The translations under genes and the position numbers were made by a program. Source: Promethearchaeota archaeon (GTDB lineage: Archaea; Asgardarchaeota; Lokiarchaeia; Sigynarchaeales; SOKP01). Taken from it: a stretch of DNA of 64,000 nucleotides. The notes under the pieces are model-generated. The model ran no database searches. It had not been told where the DNA came from and saw only the letters and a list, made by a program, of their open reading frames with translations. Positions 53,058 to 62,181 of this stretch are shown here, one piece after another; within the stretch, counting starts at the first letter, position 1; each line of letters starts with the position of its first letter. Location of the stretch: contig JAEOTL010000467.1 of NCBI GenBank assembly GCA_016839845.1, positions 1 to 64,000 on the forward strand, read 5' to 3'.

Positions 53058-53507
53058 TTACCATTTTCTCAAGTCAATGAGAGTGATTCCTTTTAATGCC
53101 TTTTCTCTCTCTTCCTCATAATGCTCTTCTATACCAATTTCTTTTACTCGGTGATAGTGTTTTATTACAAATGGATATCTGTCACGTTGATAAACCGTTC
53201 GAGGGCAATTCAAAAATTCATCACAGAGCAAGCAACTTTGGAGTTCCTTTACTTTTTCACATTTTCGGACATCACACCATGGTTCTTTGATATTGGAACA
53301 AGTAGGGCACTCAGCATTAGATAACCAGTTTAATCCTTTACGTAAATCTTCAAAATTAAAATCAACAGTATCTTTTGCCCATTCATATGACCCTTTTGTT
53401 AATTTAAGGAGTTCTGTAGCTAATTGAGCAATTTTGCCATTACCAGTAGGGCACATTTCGCAAAATACTCCACATATTCCATAAGCATATTTATCTTTAA
53501 GCGTTTA
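53058..53507 (-). CDS. DUF3795 Cys-rich protein with no canonical start before its conserved motif
   Basis: The part after the first ATG (53456) is 132 residues with CPTGNGK, ECPTCSNI, WCDVRKCEKVKELQSCLLCDEFLNCP and a C-terminal helix, typical of DUF3795. In frame before that ATG are the codons for DKYAYGICGVFCEM, which carry the family's N-terminal CG-x-x-C-x-x-CP site. The frame is closed by TAA 17 codons upstream of the ATG (stop at 53507-53505) and that interval contains no ATG, GTG or TTG. Either a rare start codon is used or the 5' end has decayed. The Cys sets suggest metal binding; the role is unknown. I give the range from the first sense codon region. Confidence 0.7.
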
Positions 53508-53549
53508 TATCACTCGTTTTGGTTTTTGTAGAATACTAAGTGTAAGAAT

Positions 53550-53600
53550 ATATCTTTTATTTTTATTATTTTTTCTTTTTCTTTTTTCATTCTAATTCTT
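53550..53600 (+). other. extreme T-rich tract upstream of the tRNA methylase gene
   Basis: More than 40 bases are nearly pure T on the plus strand, with only scattered A and C. On the minus strand this is an A-run near the promoter of the DUF3795 gene. It may terminate plus-strand read-through. Two near-copies of a TTTTTGGCTATC/TTCTTTTGCTAT element follow. Confidence 0.35.
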
Positions 53601-53725
53601 AAATTTTGCTGTTTTTGGCTATCTCTGGCTTTCTTTTGCTATTTTGAGAATTTATTATGTCATTATTCATAAAATAGAAATTTAATCACTTATTCTTAGT
53701 TATAGAGAAAACTGTTTTCTAAACT

Positions 53726-55147
53726 ATGGAAAAGTATTTATTTGTTTTAGGTTCAAATTGGCAACTCTCAATAGCTGAACTTGATAATTATCTGAGATAT
53801 TCTAAGAATCGGGGTAAAATTTTAGATTATTCTGGTACAACTGCAATTGTAGAGTTCGAAAACTTACATAAGGATAGGCATTACATAAATGAACTTATGG
53901 AGATCCAATTTATCCTTGGTGGGTGTCAGAAAATAGCAAAGATCTACGATTTTATTGATATTCAGACAATAAAAGATGCGTTTCCATCTATAATTGAAAA
54001 ATACAAATACGTAGAAAGGACTCGAGCTAAAATTTTAAATATGCTTGATACAATTCTTATCGGGAAAAATCAGATATTTCCTAAAATATATGAAAGCATG
54101 TTTTTTGCAGTGTCAATTTATCCGAACCTTTATGACGATGAATATTACTCTGAAATATTGGTAAAGCATTTTCTGCCTTTTTTGAATAAAGGATTAATGG
54201 AAAAATTAAAACGTAAAGGGGCTGTAAAAGCGCTATACTATAAATATCCAGAAAAAAACTTAAAATCTGGGTATTTAAATCCAATCTTTCCCCATGTAGT
54301 AATTAAATACGACTTACTAACGGAAAATAGAGGGGAAATTGTTTTCGGGTTTACAGATGAGGGAGTCTATATAGGTAGAACATTTACAGTTGGTGACCCC
54401 GGATTTAAGAAAGAAGTTGACGAAGAACGCCCTTTTAAAGAATATAAAAGCAGCATTTCTCCCAAACTCGCACTGATAATGCTCAATTTTTTAAATTTAT
54501 TTAACAACCGGGAAAATTGTAATATCCTTGATCCTTTTGTTGGGAACGGGACAATTGCTATGTTTGGGCTCCTACAAGAATTTCAAATTTTTGGGTCAGA
54601 TAATGATGAGTCAAAAGTAAAAAATACAATACGCAATCTACAGTGGCTATTAAACCTTTTAGAAGAAGAAATTCCAATATTGATCGAGAATAGATTTGCA
54701 AAAATTGATGTGAAGGATCTCTCAGATCACTTTGCTACCAATTTTTTTGATGGAATTGCAACTGAACCAGAATTGGGACCGTTTTTTCTAGAAAAACCTT
54801 ATTATACGCAAGTAAAAGAATTATTAGACAAAACTTTAGAGCCTCTTTATGATACTCTCTTTAAGGAAGCGTATAAAATACTAAAAACGAAGGGGAGAAT
54901 CTGTGTTGTTGGTCCTATAATAAGTATCATCGATGGGAACGATCTTCAATTAAATATCGAGAAAATTGCTTCTAAGAACAAGTTTAAATTAATTCCACTC
55001 ATCAATCCCGATCGTTTTATTAATAAAGGAAGTCCAAAACTTCAATTAAAAAGAAGCTCATTTAAAACTTTAATTGATGCGAAAAAAGGTCAAATCATAA
55101 AGCGAAAAATCTATCTTTTCGAAAAAACTGAGGTAAATGAAGTATAA
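53726..55147 (+). CDS. Trm11/TrmG10-like RNA methyltransferase with TEPELG catalytic motif
   Basis: The protein has 473 residues. A N-terminal THUMP-like region (about 1-190) is followed by FTDEGVYIGRTFTVGDPGFKKEVDEERPFK, a stretch typical of COG1041 methylases, then the Rossmann methyltransferase with ILDPFVGNGTIAMFG near 268. The catalytic [DN]PP[YF] motif reads ATEPELGPFF near 350, so the usual DPPY is changed to EPEL. Family members methylate tRNA position 10 (m2G or m22G). The reading frame overlaps the nth gene by 11 bp, so they form a unit. Confidence 0.82.
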   Translation: MEKYLFVLGSNWQLSIAELDNYLRYSKNRGKILDYSGTTAIVEFENLHKDRHYINELMEIQFILGGCQKIAKIYDFIDIQTIKDAFPSIIEKYKYVERTRAKILNMLDTILIGKNQIFPKIYESMFFAVSIYPNLYDDEYYSEILVKHFLPFLNKGLMEKLKRKGAVKALYYKYPEKNLKSGYLNPIFPHVVIKYDLLTENRGEIVFGFTDEGVYIGRTFTVGDPGFKKEVDEERPFKEYKSSISPKLALIMLNFLNLFNNRENCNILDPFVGNGTIAMFGLLQEFQIFGSDNDESKVKNTIRNLQWLLNLLEEEIPILIENRFAKIDVKDLSDHFATNFFDGIATEPELGPFFLEKPYYTQVKELLDKTLEPLYDTLFKEAYKILKTKGRICVVGPIISIIDGNDLQLNIEKIASKNKFKLIPLINPDRFINKGSPKLQLKRSSFKTLIDAKKGQIIKRKIYLFEKTEVNEV

Positions 55148-55805
55148 AGAGATTCTTGATAGAATGGGGTCATCGTTACAGGGTGAGGCACATTTAGATG
55201 AGCTAGCAAATATCAAACAAGATCCGTTTAAGATCCTTATCTCAACGATATTATCTGCTCGAACTAGAGATGCTAATACAAAAATAGCTACAGAAAGACT
55301 CTTTGCGAAATATAATTCACCCAATTTGATAGCTACAGCAGATAATGAGAGCCTTGAGGACTTGATTAGGGCATCTGGATTTTATAGAATAAAAGCAAGT
55401 CGGATAAAAGAAGTTTCAAAAGTGTTACTGGATAACTATAATGGAAAGGTCCCTAAAGACTTTGAAGATCTCATTAGTTTACCCGGAGTAGGAGCAAAAA
55501 CTGCTAATTGTGTATTAGTATATGCCTTTAAAGAAGCAGCTATTCCTGTCGATACTCATGTCCATAGAATTAGTAATCGTTTAGGTTGGGTTAAGACTGT
55601 AAAACCAGAGCAGACGGAAAAGGCGCTAAAAGAAGTAGTTCCTAAATCCCTATGGATACAAATCAATAGAATTTTCGTTAGATTTGGACAAGAAATTTGT
55701 TTACCACTTCGACCAAAATGCGATATTTGTCCCGTAGAGAAGATGTGCTCAAAAGATTTTTCAATGGAGACCGAAAGAAAGAAAAAGAAAAATAAATCAA
55801 AATAA
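55137..55805 (+). CDS. nth: endonuclease III (HhH-GPD DNA glycosylase/AP lyase)
   Basis: The 222-residue product has the HhH element LPGVGAKTANCVL with catalytic Lys near 122, the essential Asp in PVDTHVHRISNRLG near 139, and a C-terminal [4Fe-4S] cluster C-x6-C-x2-C-x5-C (CLPLRPKCDICPVEKMC). Nth removes oxidised pyrimidines and cuts the abasic site. The start overlaps the end of the methylase gene by 11 bp. The Lys-rich tail (KKKKNKSK) is an extension. Identification is secure. Confidence 0.95.
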   Translation: MKYKEILDRMGSSLQGEAHLDELANIKQDPFKILISTILSARTRDANTKIATERLFAKYNSPNLIATADNESLEDLIRASGFYRIKASRIKEVSKVLLDNYNGKVPKDFEDLISLPGVGAKTANCVLVYAFKEAAIPVDTHVHRISNRLGWVKTVKPEQTEKALKEVVPKSLWIQINRIFVRFGQEICLPLRPKCDICPVEKMCSKDFSMETERKKKKNKSK

Positions 55806-55833
55806 CTTTTTAATTAACTCTAATCCTTAGGAC

Positions 55834-56424
55834 TCAATCGAAAGATTGCTCAACTCTGTTTTTCCGGTAATACAATATATACCCTAACGAAATTCCCCCA
55901 ATTAAGCCTGTTAGATGAGCCCAAATATTAATTTCAGGCGAAAAGGATGCTACGATATAATATGCTATATAAAGCAGAGCAAATGGTAAAAGAGAACGAT
56001 TTTCTGAAGCGATGATGATTAAGACAACTCCGATTAGACCAAAAATGGAGCCTGACGCCCCTAAGCTGATTGTATTAGGAAGTAATAAAATTAGAGAGAA
56101 GATATTTCCAATCAGCCCTGAGATAATAAAGGTGATTACATAAAATAATTTTGAAAATTTTGGGTGTGATTCTATTGTCGCCCCAAATATTAGTAAGGCT
56201 AGTAAATTGGACACTAAATGTAAGATATCTGCATGAAGGAATAACGATGTAAAAAGTCTCCAAATTTCATACTCATTAAGAATTCTACTGTTAATCTGAA
56301 CAAAAAGGTAAAAATATTCCATCGGCATAGCTATATTGAAAGATAAAAAACATAAGATGTTAATAAAAATTAGAGCTAACGTGATTTTAGCTTTTCTTAA
56401 ATCTTTAATATCTAAAAGAATCAT
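55834..56424 (-). CDS. rhomboid-family intramembrane serine protease
   Basis: The 196 residues contain about six TM helices. Key motifs are ILHLVSNLLALLIFG (His/Asn of helix 2), SLGASGSIFGLIGVV with the catalytic Ser in GASG near 122, and WAHLTGLIGGISLGYI with the catalytic His in helix 6 near 167. The W/R element EIWRLFTSLFLH precedes. It cleaves single-pass membrane proteins within the membrane; candidates for substrates in this window include the anchored surface proteins. It converges with nth. Confidence 0.93.
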   Translation of the reverse strand: MILLDIKDLRKAKITLALIFINILCFLSFNIAMPMEYFYLFVQINSRILNEYEIWRLFTSLFLHADILHLVSNLLALLIFGATIESHPKFSKLFYVITFIISGLIGNIFSLILLLPNTISLGASGSIFGLIGVVLIIIASENRSLLPFALLYIAYYIVASFSPEINIWAHLTGLIGGISLGYILYYRKNRVEQSFD

Positions 56425-56525
56425 TCTTTTATACTCCTACTAAGGGATAATTGAATCAAACAGATAAAAATTATTATAAAAAAATATAATAGTTTTTGAT
56501 TATTTTATCTTTTTAACAATACTAG

Positions 56526-57773
56526 ATGATAATCTTGAGAAACAATAGGATCAAAGATAACCTAAAGGCAAAGAGAAAATTGTTGCTAGATTACTTGATA
56601 GTCAATGATTTCTTAAAGGACAAAAGATTAATTAAGGCATTTATGGAAGTGCCATTAGAAAAGTTCGTCCCTGATAACTTAATTAATGATCCTCTCATAA
56701 AGTCTTCACTTTATGAAGATAAGGCAACTCTATTTTACTACGATGAGCAAAACCGTAGAAATAATAGAACAATTTCTGCACCTCATATGATATCAATAAT
56801 GCTACAAGGTTTAGCGCTGGGTGAAAATGACGATTTGCTCATTCTGGGAGCCAAGAGCGGTTATATTGCCGCTTTAGCACACAAACTAGCGCCTAAAGGT
56901 GAATTTATAATACTTGAAGCAAACTCAGAAATCGCAAAAATTACCTCAAATAATCTAAAAAACCTAAATCTTGATAATAATATAACGATTATTGTTAAGA
57001 ATCCATTATTAGGAATGCCTGAATTAAGCCCATGGCAGAAAATTTTAGTCACAGGTGCCATTGAGCAACCTAAAATATACCCATTATTAAACCAATTGGA
57101 TAAAAATGACGGAGTATTATTTGCTCCAATTGGTCCGGAGAAAGTTCAGACTTATACACAAATACTACGACAGAATAATGAGTTCTACGGCAAAAAACAA
57201 CTAACTGTAAGATTTTCCCCTTTAATTACACAACTAGAATTAGAGGAATTAGAATTAATAACAGATTTTGATGATTTCGCAAATCAAGAGAACCTTCATA
57301 AAGAATCCTTTGTTTCAAGTCCGATCTCAAGTAAGATTAGCATTAAATATACGGAAAATATTCTTGAAGAGATTAACCCAGAACGACAGAAGCAAGTTTA
57401 TACAGTTGATAAAGAACAGAGAGATTATATTATTTCTATATTTAAAGATAGTATCAGTTTAGCAAAAGATTTGAAAATATCGGGAGATAATGATTTTATA
57501 ATTGAAACCCTTAACACTATTGAAGAGAATTTTGATAATCTTAAAAAATCGAAAAAGAAATTTGAACTCAAAATCAAAAGACTACAAAATGAGTTGAATC
57601 AAATACGGTCATACTGTCTTATGAGAAAAGAACTGGAAAAAAGGGATCCCTCTAATCCAGCGGTTAATGACCAAAAATTTAAGATCATTAATAGCCAAAT
57701 CAATGAAATCAACCATCTAATCAATATCTTACAAGGGGAACTTAGCAGGATCCAAACTTATTATAAAATTTAG
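56526..57773 (+). CDS. PIMT-like methyltransferase fused to a C-terminal coiled coil
   Basis: The protein has 415 residues. The first 225 match protein-L-isoaspartate O-methyltransferase: FMEVPLEKFVPDNL, TISAPHMISIMLQGL, LLILGAKSGYIAALAHKL (motif I) and FIILEANSEIA. The last 180 residues are helical, with heptads near 325-410. Motif I (LGAKSGY) differs from the common GTGSGY only in the third to fourth positions. Ordinary PIMT is about 215 residues, so the tail is an addition and may direct the enzyme to a target. An ATG at 56526 is the first one available. Confidence 0.8.
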   Translation: MIILRNNRIKDNLKAKRKLLLDYLIVNDFLKDKRLIKAFMEVPLEKFVPDNLINDPLIKSSLYEDKATLFYYDEQNRRNNRTISAPHMISIMLQGLALGENDDLLILGAKSGYIAALAHKLAPKGEFIILEANSEIAKITSNNLKNLNLDNNITIIVKNPLLGMPELSPWQKILVTGAIEQPKIYPLLNQLDKNDGVLFAPIGPEKVQTYTQILRQNNEFYGKKQLTVRFSPLITQLELEELELITDFDDFANQENLHKESFVSSPISSKISIKYTENILEEINPERQKQVYTVDKEQRDYIISIFKDSISLAKDLKISGDNDFIIETLNTIEENFDNLKKSKKKFELKIKRLQNELNQIRSYCLMRKELEKRDPSNPAVNDQKFKIINSQINEINHLINILQGELSRIQTYYKI

Positions 57774-57783
57774 GAATTCTTGT

Positions 57784-57809
57784 TTTAAATTAAAACTCTT
57801 TAATTTAAA
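57784..57809. terminator. 11-bp perfect hairpin between convergent genes
   Basis: TTTAAATTAAA-ACTC-TTTAATTTAAA pairs over all eleven positions in the gap between the PIMT-like gene and the minus-strand ICMT-like gene. Arms are pure A/T, so stability is modest, but position and symmetry fit a bidirectional terminator. Confidence 0.55.
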
Positions 57810-57834
57810 CCTATATTTCATATATTCTAATTCA

Positions 57835-58488
57835 TTATGGCTGAAGAGAGTTTAAAATTCCAATATAAAGAACCAACCCAGCTAATATAAAAAGAAGATA
57901 ATTATAAGGTGGAGAAACCAATCTATTCCGGATTTTCTTTTTATAATTCTCATAAGCTAAACCAAACTTTGGTAATAGAATGTATTTCTCTTCTAAAAAA
58001 CCTTCAATTTCAACTATTATAAAGATAAATGGAGAAAGGATTACGGCAAATAGAGAGTCGAAGATAAAGGTTAATCCTAGAAAGATGAGAATCCACGCCA
58101 AATCAATGGGATGTCGTACTATCTCATGCACTCCTTTTGTAAATAACATGTCTCCTTTACCTTCTGAAACTTTCCGTTTTTCGATTTTCTTAGCCAATAA
58201 TTGAATTCTTACTCCTACTACAATGAAAATTATGCCAAGTAATAAGAACCATATCCAATATTGCCAAAAATAGCTGATATTCTCACTGAAAATAGGTTCA
58301 AGAAAGCTTGAACCGCTAAGGGGTATCAAACACAAACTTAATTTCCAGATTATAGAATATACTCTCAAATATTGATGTTTAATTTTCGCGTAGTATGAAT
58401 TAAATTTTAAAGAGATTACCCAAAATACAGTATAATTAATCAGAAATGCTGCTGTTAAGATTAAACTGATAATGAACATAAAACTCAT
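57835..58488 (-). CDS. membrane methyltransferase, ICMT/PEMT-like
   Basis: The 217 residues contain about five TM helices. The C-terminal half carries the ICMT-type signature: TKGVHEIVRHPIDLAWILI (RHP near 128), then a helix pair and EEKYILLPKFGLAYENYKKKIRNRL (EE-x8-FG-x2-Y-x2-Y). This group methylates prenyl-cysteine carboxylates, phospholipid headgroups or sterol-like compounds in the membrane using SAM. In an Asgard genome a substrate among lipids or lipid-modified proteins is possible, but nothing local specifies it. Confidence 0.82.
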   Translation of the reverse strand: MSFMFIISLILTAAFLINYTVFWVISLKFNSYYAKIKHQYLRVYSIIWKLSLCLIPLSGSSFLEPIFSENISYFWQYWIWFLLLGIIFIVVGVRIQLLAKKIEKRKVSEGKGDMLFTKGVHEIVRHPIDLAWILIFLGLTFIFDSLFAVILSPFIFIIVEIEGFLEEKYILLPKFGLAYENYKKKIRNRLVSPPYNYLLFILAGLVLYIGILNSLQP

Positions 58489-58689
58489 CTAATTTATAGG
58501 GATTTATATGATTTTACAAAATAAAAATTTTCTGAATTAGTTTAGATATTTTCAAAATCTCCAGAACTTAATTAACTTGCGTCGATAATCAGTATATTAA
58601 GAATTTAATAATTTAGTAACCTAAAGTTTTTATCTTTCAAGTCGTTTTTTTTTTTAATACATTTCGAAATTTTTTTTGCTACTTGGTAT

Positions 58690-59934
58690 ATGCCCGAATT
58701 AATTCCTCTTAGATGCTTCTATTATAGAAAAGGAAAGGATCCAAATGTACTGAGATCTTTAGTGGCTCCTCCGTATGATGTAATCTCGGAAGAAGAAAAG
58801 CACGAATTTAAGCAACAAAATCATAATAATATTTGTCATGTGATCCTTCCAGAAACCTATGTTGGCGCAGGTGAAAAATTGGAGGAAATGATAAATACAG
58901 AAACACTCATTACAAATAAAAGTAGATGTATTTGTATTTATGGAATAGATTACATTAGACCGGATAATGGAGAAAAAATAACTCGATATGGTTTTGTCGG
59001 GCTCCTTAAATTAGTAGAAATCTTTCCTGCCGCTGATGGGATCGTCCCTCATGAAATGACGTTTAAGAAGTTTACAGAGGATAGATTAAACATCATTAGA
59101 ACAACTGATGCTAATTTTTCCCCAATCTTCACAATTTATGATGGGAATGGCTCAGCAATCAAACTCTTCAATAAATATATTGATAATAATCCCTTTCTTA
59201 CCACTACAGATCGTGATGGATTTACTCATAAGATCTGGTTAGTTTCAGAGGAAGAGGATATCCTGGAATTTCAGGAGATTATCAAGAAGAATTCTATTAT
59301 TATCGCTGATGGCCATCACCGTTATATTACATCCCTCCGTCATAGTAGACATGGGGGCTGCAAATACATAATGGCATTATTTATAGATTTTAACGACCCC
59401 GGATTGATTATTTACACTAGCCACCGTCAAATTCACAATTTCTCGGTGGAAAACTTAGAAGATTTTAAAGGGAAAGTGGGTGAATTTTTTGAATTTTATG
59501 AAGTCCCCAAGGGTTTGCGGCATTTAAAGGATATGATGCAAAAGAATAAAAAATCCCATGTTTTTGGATGCTATTTTCAGCAAAGATATTTCTTTCTCAA
59601 ACTTAAAGATGAATATAAGCCTGAAGATTATATCTCTGGAAACCATTCAGTAGAATGGAAAAATTTATCTCTTCCAATTTTGCACGATATCTTATTAGAC
59701 CAATGTTTGAATGTTAAAAATGAAGATATCTCCTATATAAAGGACACTGAGCGAGGTTTGAAGAAGGTCGATGAGGGGAAAATCAAAGCTTTATTTATAG
59801 TAAATCCAGCAACGCTAGAGGAAATTCAGAAAATCACCCAGTTAGGAGAAATAATGCCTCAAAAATCAACTTATTTTTACCCTAAACCTTTATCTGGGCT
59901 TATTATACATCTCCACACGGAAGAAATTGAATAA
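58690..59934 (+). CDS. DUF1015 family protein (ParB/Srx-like, SerK-annotated)
   Basis: The 414 residues show the DUF1015 pattern: PLRCFYYRKG then LVAPPYDVISEEEKHEF near 25-42, GFVGLLKL with the VPHEMTFKKFTEDRLN segment near 118, and the conserved IADGHHRYITSLRH near 210. The HHR motif is shared with ParB/Srx-fold nucleotidases and kinases. Databases often label this family SerK-like, but the activity is unproven here. It is preceded by a T-run (58645-58657). Confidence 0.92.
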   Translation: MPELIPLRCFYYRKGKDPNVLRSLVAPPYDVISEEEKHEFKQQNHNNICHVILPETYVGAGEKLEEMINTETLITNKSRCICIYGIDYIRPDNGEKITRYGFVGLLKLVEIFPAADGIVPHEMTFKKFTEDRLNIIRTTDANFSPIFTIYDGNGSAIKLFNKYIDNNPFLTTTDRDGFTHKIWLVSEEEDILEFQEIIKKNSIIIADGHHRYITSLRHSRHGGCKYIMALFIDFNDPGLIIYTSHRQIHNFSVENLEDFKGKVGEFFEFYEVPKGLRHLKDMMQKNKKSHVFGCYFQQRYFFLKLKDEYKPEDYISGNHSVEWKNLSLPILHDILLDQCLNVKNEDISYIKDTERGLKKVDEGKIKALFIVNPATLEEIQKITQLGEIMPQKSTYFYPKPLSGLIIHLHTEEIE

Positions 59935-59960
59935 AGGGCATAAAAAACAAATTATGGCCT
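59935..59960 (+). terminator. near-perfect hairpin after the DUF1015 gene
   Basis: AGGGCATAA at 59935-59943 pairs with TTATGGCCT at 59952-59960 with one mismatch around an eight-base A-rich loop, immediately after the stop codon. A candidate terminator for the DUF1015 transcript. Confidence 0.45.
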
Positions 59961-60069
59961 AAATAAGAAATAATTAAAATTTTATCGTTAATTTAAAATA
60001 ATAAAAATTTCAGTTTGGTGTGTACAGTGAGCTTTAACTTCTTATTTTCTTTATTTTTTTTTCGACTAA

Positions 60070-62181
60070 TTATTCATATTTTGTTTCAAAATTCCTTAAT
60101 TTTGTAAGGATATCCTCTCTTACTGTACCTATGATTAGTTTATCACCCAGATTTTTCAATTCTCTAGCAAAAGATAGAATTTGATGAGTTATTGGACCCG
60201 GAGGGAAATAATCTCGTTTATCCTCTAGGAACTGTCCTAATTCCTCCCCAGAAACCGTTTGATTCACTTTTTTATAAAGCTCTATAAAAACCTCACTAAT
60301 CAAGCCTTGCTGAGAAGGATCCAAGTGTGGTTTAGTTTCTAAAATATCAGTTTGAGAACGTGATGAATCCTCAATCGACTCTAAAGCTTCCCTGCCTAAA
60401 ACAATGACATTTGGCTCAGATCTAGGATAACTTCCTTCCCCTATACAATTATAGTTTAAAATTATTGTTGTCTCCATCTTAATTACTATGAATTTGATTT
60501 GTAGCTCAGTTCCGTCAGCGACTTGAATAATTTGATGAGTTGTCCCTTCGGGAGGTATAAATTCGGTTAATGCAAAACCCAAGGGTATTTTCTCCTTAAC
60601 TATAACATTTTCCAATGCTACTCCTCCTTTATTTTCGAGTCTTATTGCTATATTGAATTCACCTTCATTAAACCCGGGTTTAATACTCTTCAAGGTTTTT
60701 AGTTTTCTTTTAACATATTTTATTTTAATTTCAGGCTCTTCCTCTGGTAATACCTCTAAGAAATTACCTTCTATACTACTATTTACCTTTAGTTTAATTG
60801 GTGTCTTATATACAGTTTCAGTGGGTGGTCGTGGATTTTTTGCCTGAAGAGGATAAGATACGACCATGGTCTTTCCGTGAGTAAATTCACTAGAAAGGTC
60901 ATGCAAGCCTATGGAAATTTGATGCCTTTTTGTAACATCTTGGTCATTCGGCTCTATAATTATGTTTTGGATATACTTCTTTCTTTCGCTGATGACAAAA
61001 TCGTCTATCCTTATTCTAATTTCCCCAATCGAGGAGGGTACAAAATCCTTAGGAATTTCATCAAAAATTATGGCTTTTTCAATTGGTGAAGAACCATTAT
61101 TGAAAATCGTATTAAGTACAATCAAATCTGTAACGGCATAAGCATCTACTTCTTCGGGACGAATATCCTTTTTGATTGTGGCACTTAAAACAGAATATAC
61201 AGATGATTCTTTTATAATTTCTCCGACAACTCTTGAAATAACTAAATAAAGCGGAGTAAATCCTATTTCAGATGTCAATTCGGGAACATTTTTTGATTCG
61301 ACCTGAAAATTGAATTCCCACCCACCCCCTGGATTTAAAATCTTATCTGGTGTTTGAGAAACAACTGTTTCAGAACCAGTGACAATTTTATGAGATACTC
61401 TAACATCTTCCACTCTTACTTGAAATTCAGAATCATTAATAAATTCAACATTACAATTCCATACACCCGGAGTTGTTCCCTCTTCTGTTTCAACTCCGCT
61501 CATTGAATCTGTTAATCCCCTTACTTCAGGAGATATCATTGAGAGTTGATAATTATTAACTAAATAGGTAATTTTCATACTCCCCAGAGTTTGATCTGTT
61601 AATAAATTCATGGTAGAGGTCATATATATTTCAAGTTCAACTTTTTCACGTCCATTCAGAGATGTAATTTCCCACGTTAGCTTTTTTTTTCCATTTTCTT
61701 CTGTTATCTTTGTGTCTCCCTTTGTTGGGCTTTTAATTTCAATTTCATGAAAGATATCAGGTATTTCACGATATACTTTGATTTCCAGTATCGGTAGATT
61801 TTGTGGATTCTCTAATTTAATTTTAAGTAAGGATTTGTTATCTTGCTGAAAAAGAAAAGTATTGTTAATTATTTCACGATCTGATATATCAGTATCAAAT
61901 TCTTCCTTTACTTCTAAGGTGGGTGCTTTGATTCCTTTTAATTCATATTCTCTCACGATTTCTTGAGCGGGGTTCAAGACACCAATATTTAACGCTCTCG
62001 AATCAAAGGTTGTTTTCACAATTTCTTTAAGATCACAGTCTAAATCCCAAAGTCTGCTCTTTTGAGTTGGATTTTTAATTATTAACTTTCCTTTACCCAC
62101 AACTTCTTTTAAATTAGAAGAACTATCCAGATACGCTATCTCTTCTTCAGTTATGTCAACTACAATAAGATTTTGAGACAT
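60070..62181 (-). CDS. cytosolic beta-sandwich repeat protein with helical C-terminal domain
   Basis: The protein has 703 residues, no signal peptide and no TM helix. Several DUF11/CARDB-like beta-sandwich units are visible, with conserved openings such as LKIKLENPQNLPILEIKVYREIP, VLNTIFNNGSSPIEKAIIFDEIP and IAIRLENKGGVALENVIVKEKIP (near 117, 358 and 513). The last 85 residues (SEVFIELYKKVNQTVSGEELG onward) form a helical domain. This kind of domain usually occurs in secreted proteins, so its cytosolic setting is unusual. No enzyme motif is seen and I do not recognise a named family. Confidence 0.75.
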   Translation of the reverse strand: MSQNLIVVDITEEEIAYLDSSSNLKEVVGKGKLIIKNPTQKSRLWDLDCDLKEIVKTTFDSRALNIGVLNPAQEIVREYELKGIKAPTLEVKEEFDTDISDREIINNTFLFQQDNKSLLKIKLENPQNLPILEIKVYREIPDIFHEIEIKSPTKGDTKITEENGKKKLTWEITSLNGREKVELEIYMTSTMNLLTDQTLGSMKITYLVNNYQLSMISPEVRGLTDSMSGVETEEGTTPGVWNCNVEFINDSEFQVRVEDVRVSHKIVTGSETVVSQTPDKILNPGGGWEFNFQVESKNVPELTSEIGFTPLYLVISRVVGEIIKESSVYSVLSATIKKDIRPEEVDAYAVTDLIVLNTIFNNGSSPIEKAIIFDEIPKDFVPSSIGEIRIRIDDFVISERKKYIQNIIIEPNDQDVTKRHQISIGLHDLSSEFTHGKTMVVSYPLQAKNPRPPTETVYKTPIKLKVNSSIEGNFLEVLPEEEPEIKIKYVKRKLKTLKSIKPGFNEGEFNIAIRLENKGGVALENVIVKEKIPLGFALTEFIPPEGTTHQIIQVADGTELQIKFIVIKMETTIILNYNCIGEGSYPRSEPNVIVLGREALESIEDSSRSQTDILETKPHLDPSQQGLISEVFIELYKKVNQTVSGEELGQFLEDKRDYFPPGPITHQILSFARELKNLGDKLIIGTVREDILTKLRNFETKYE

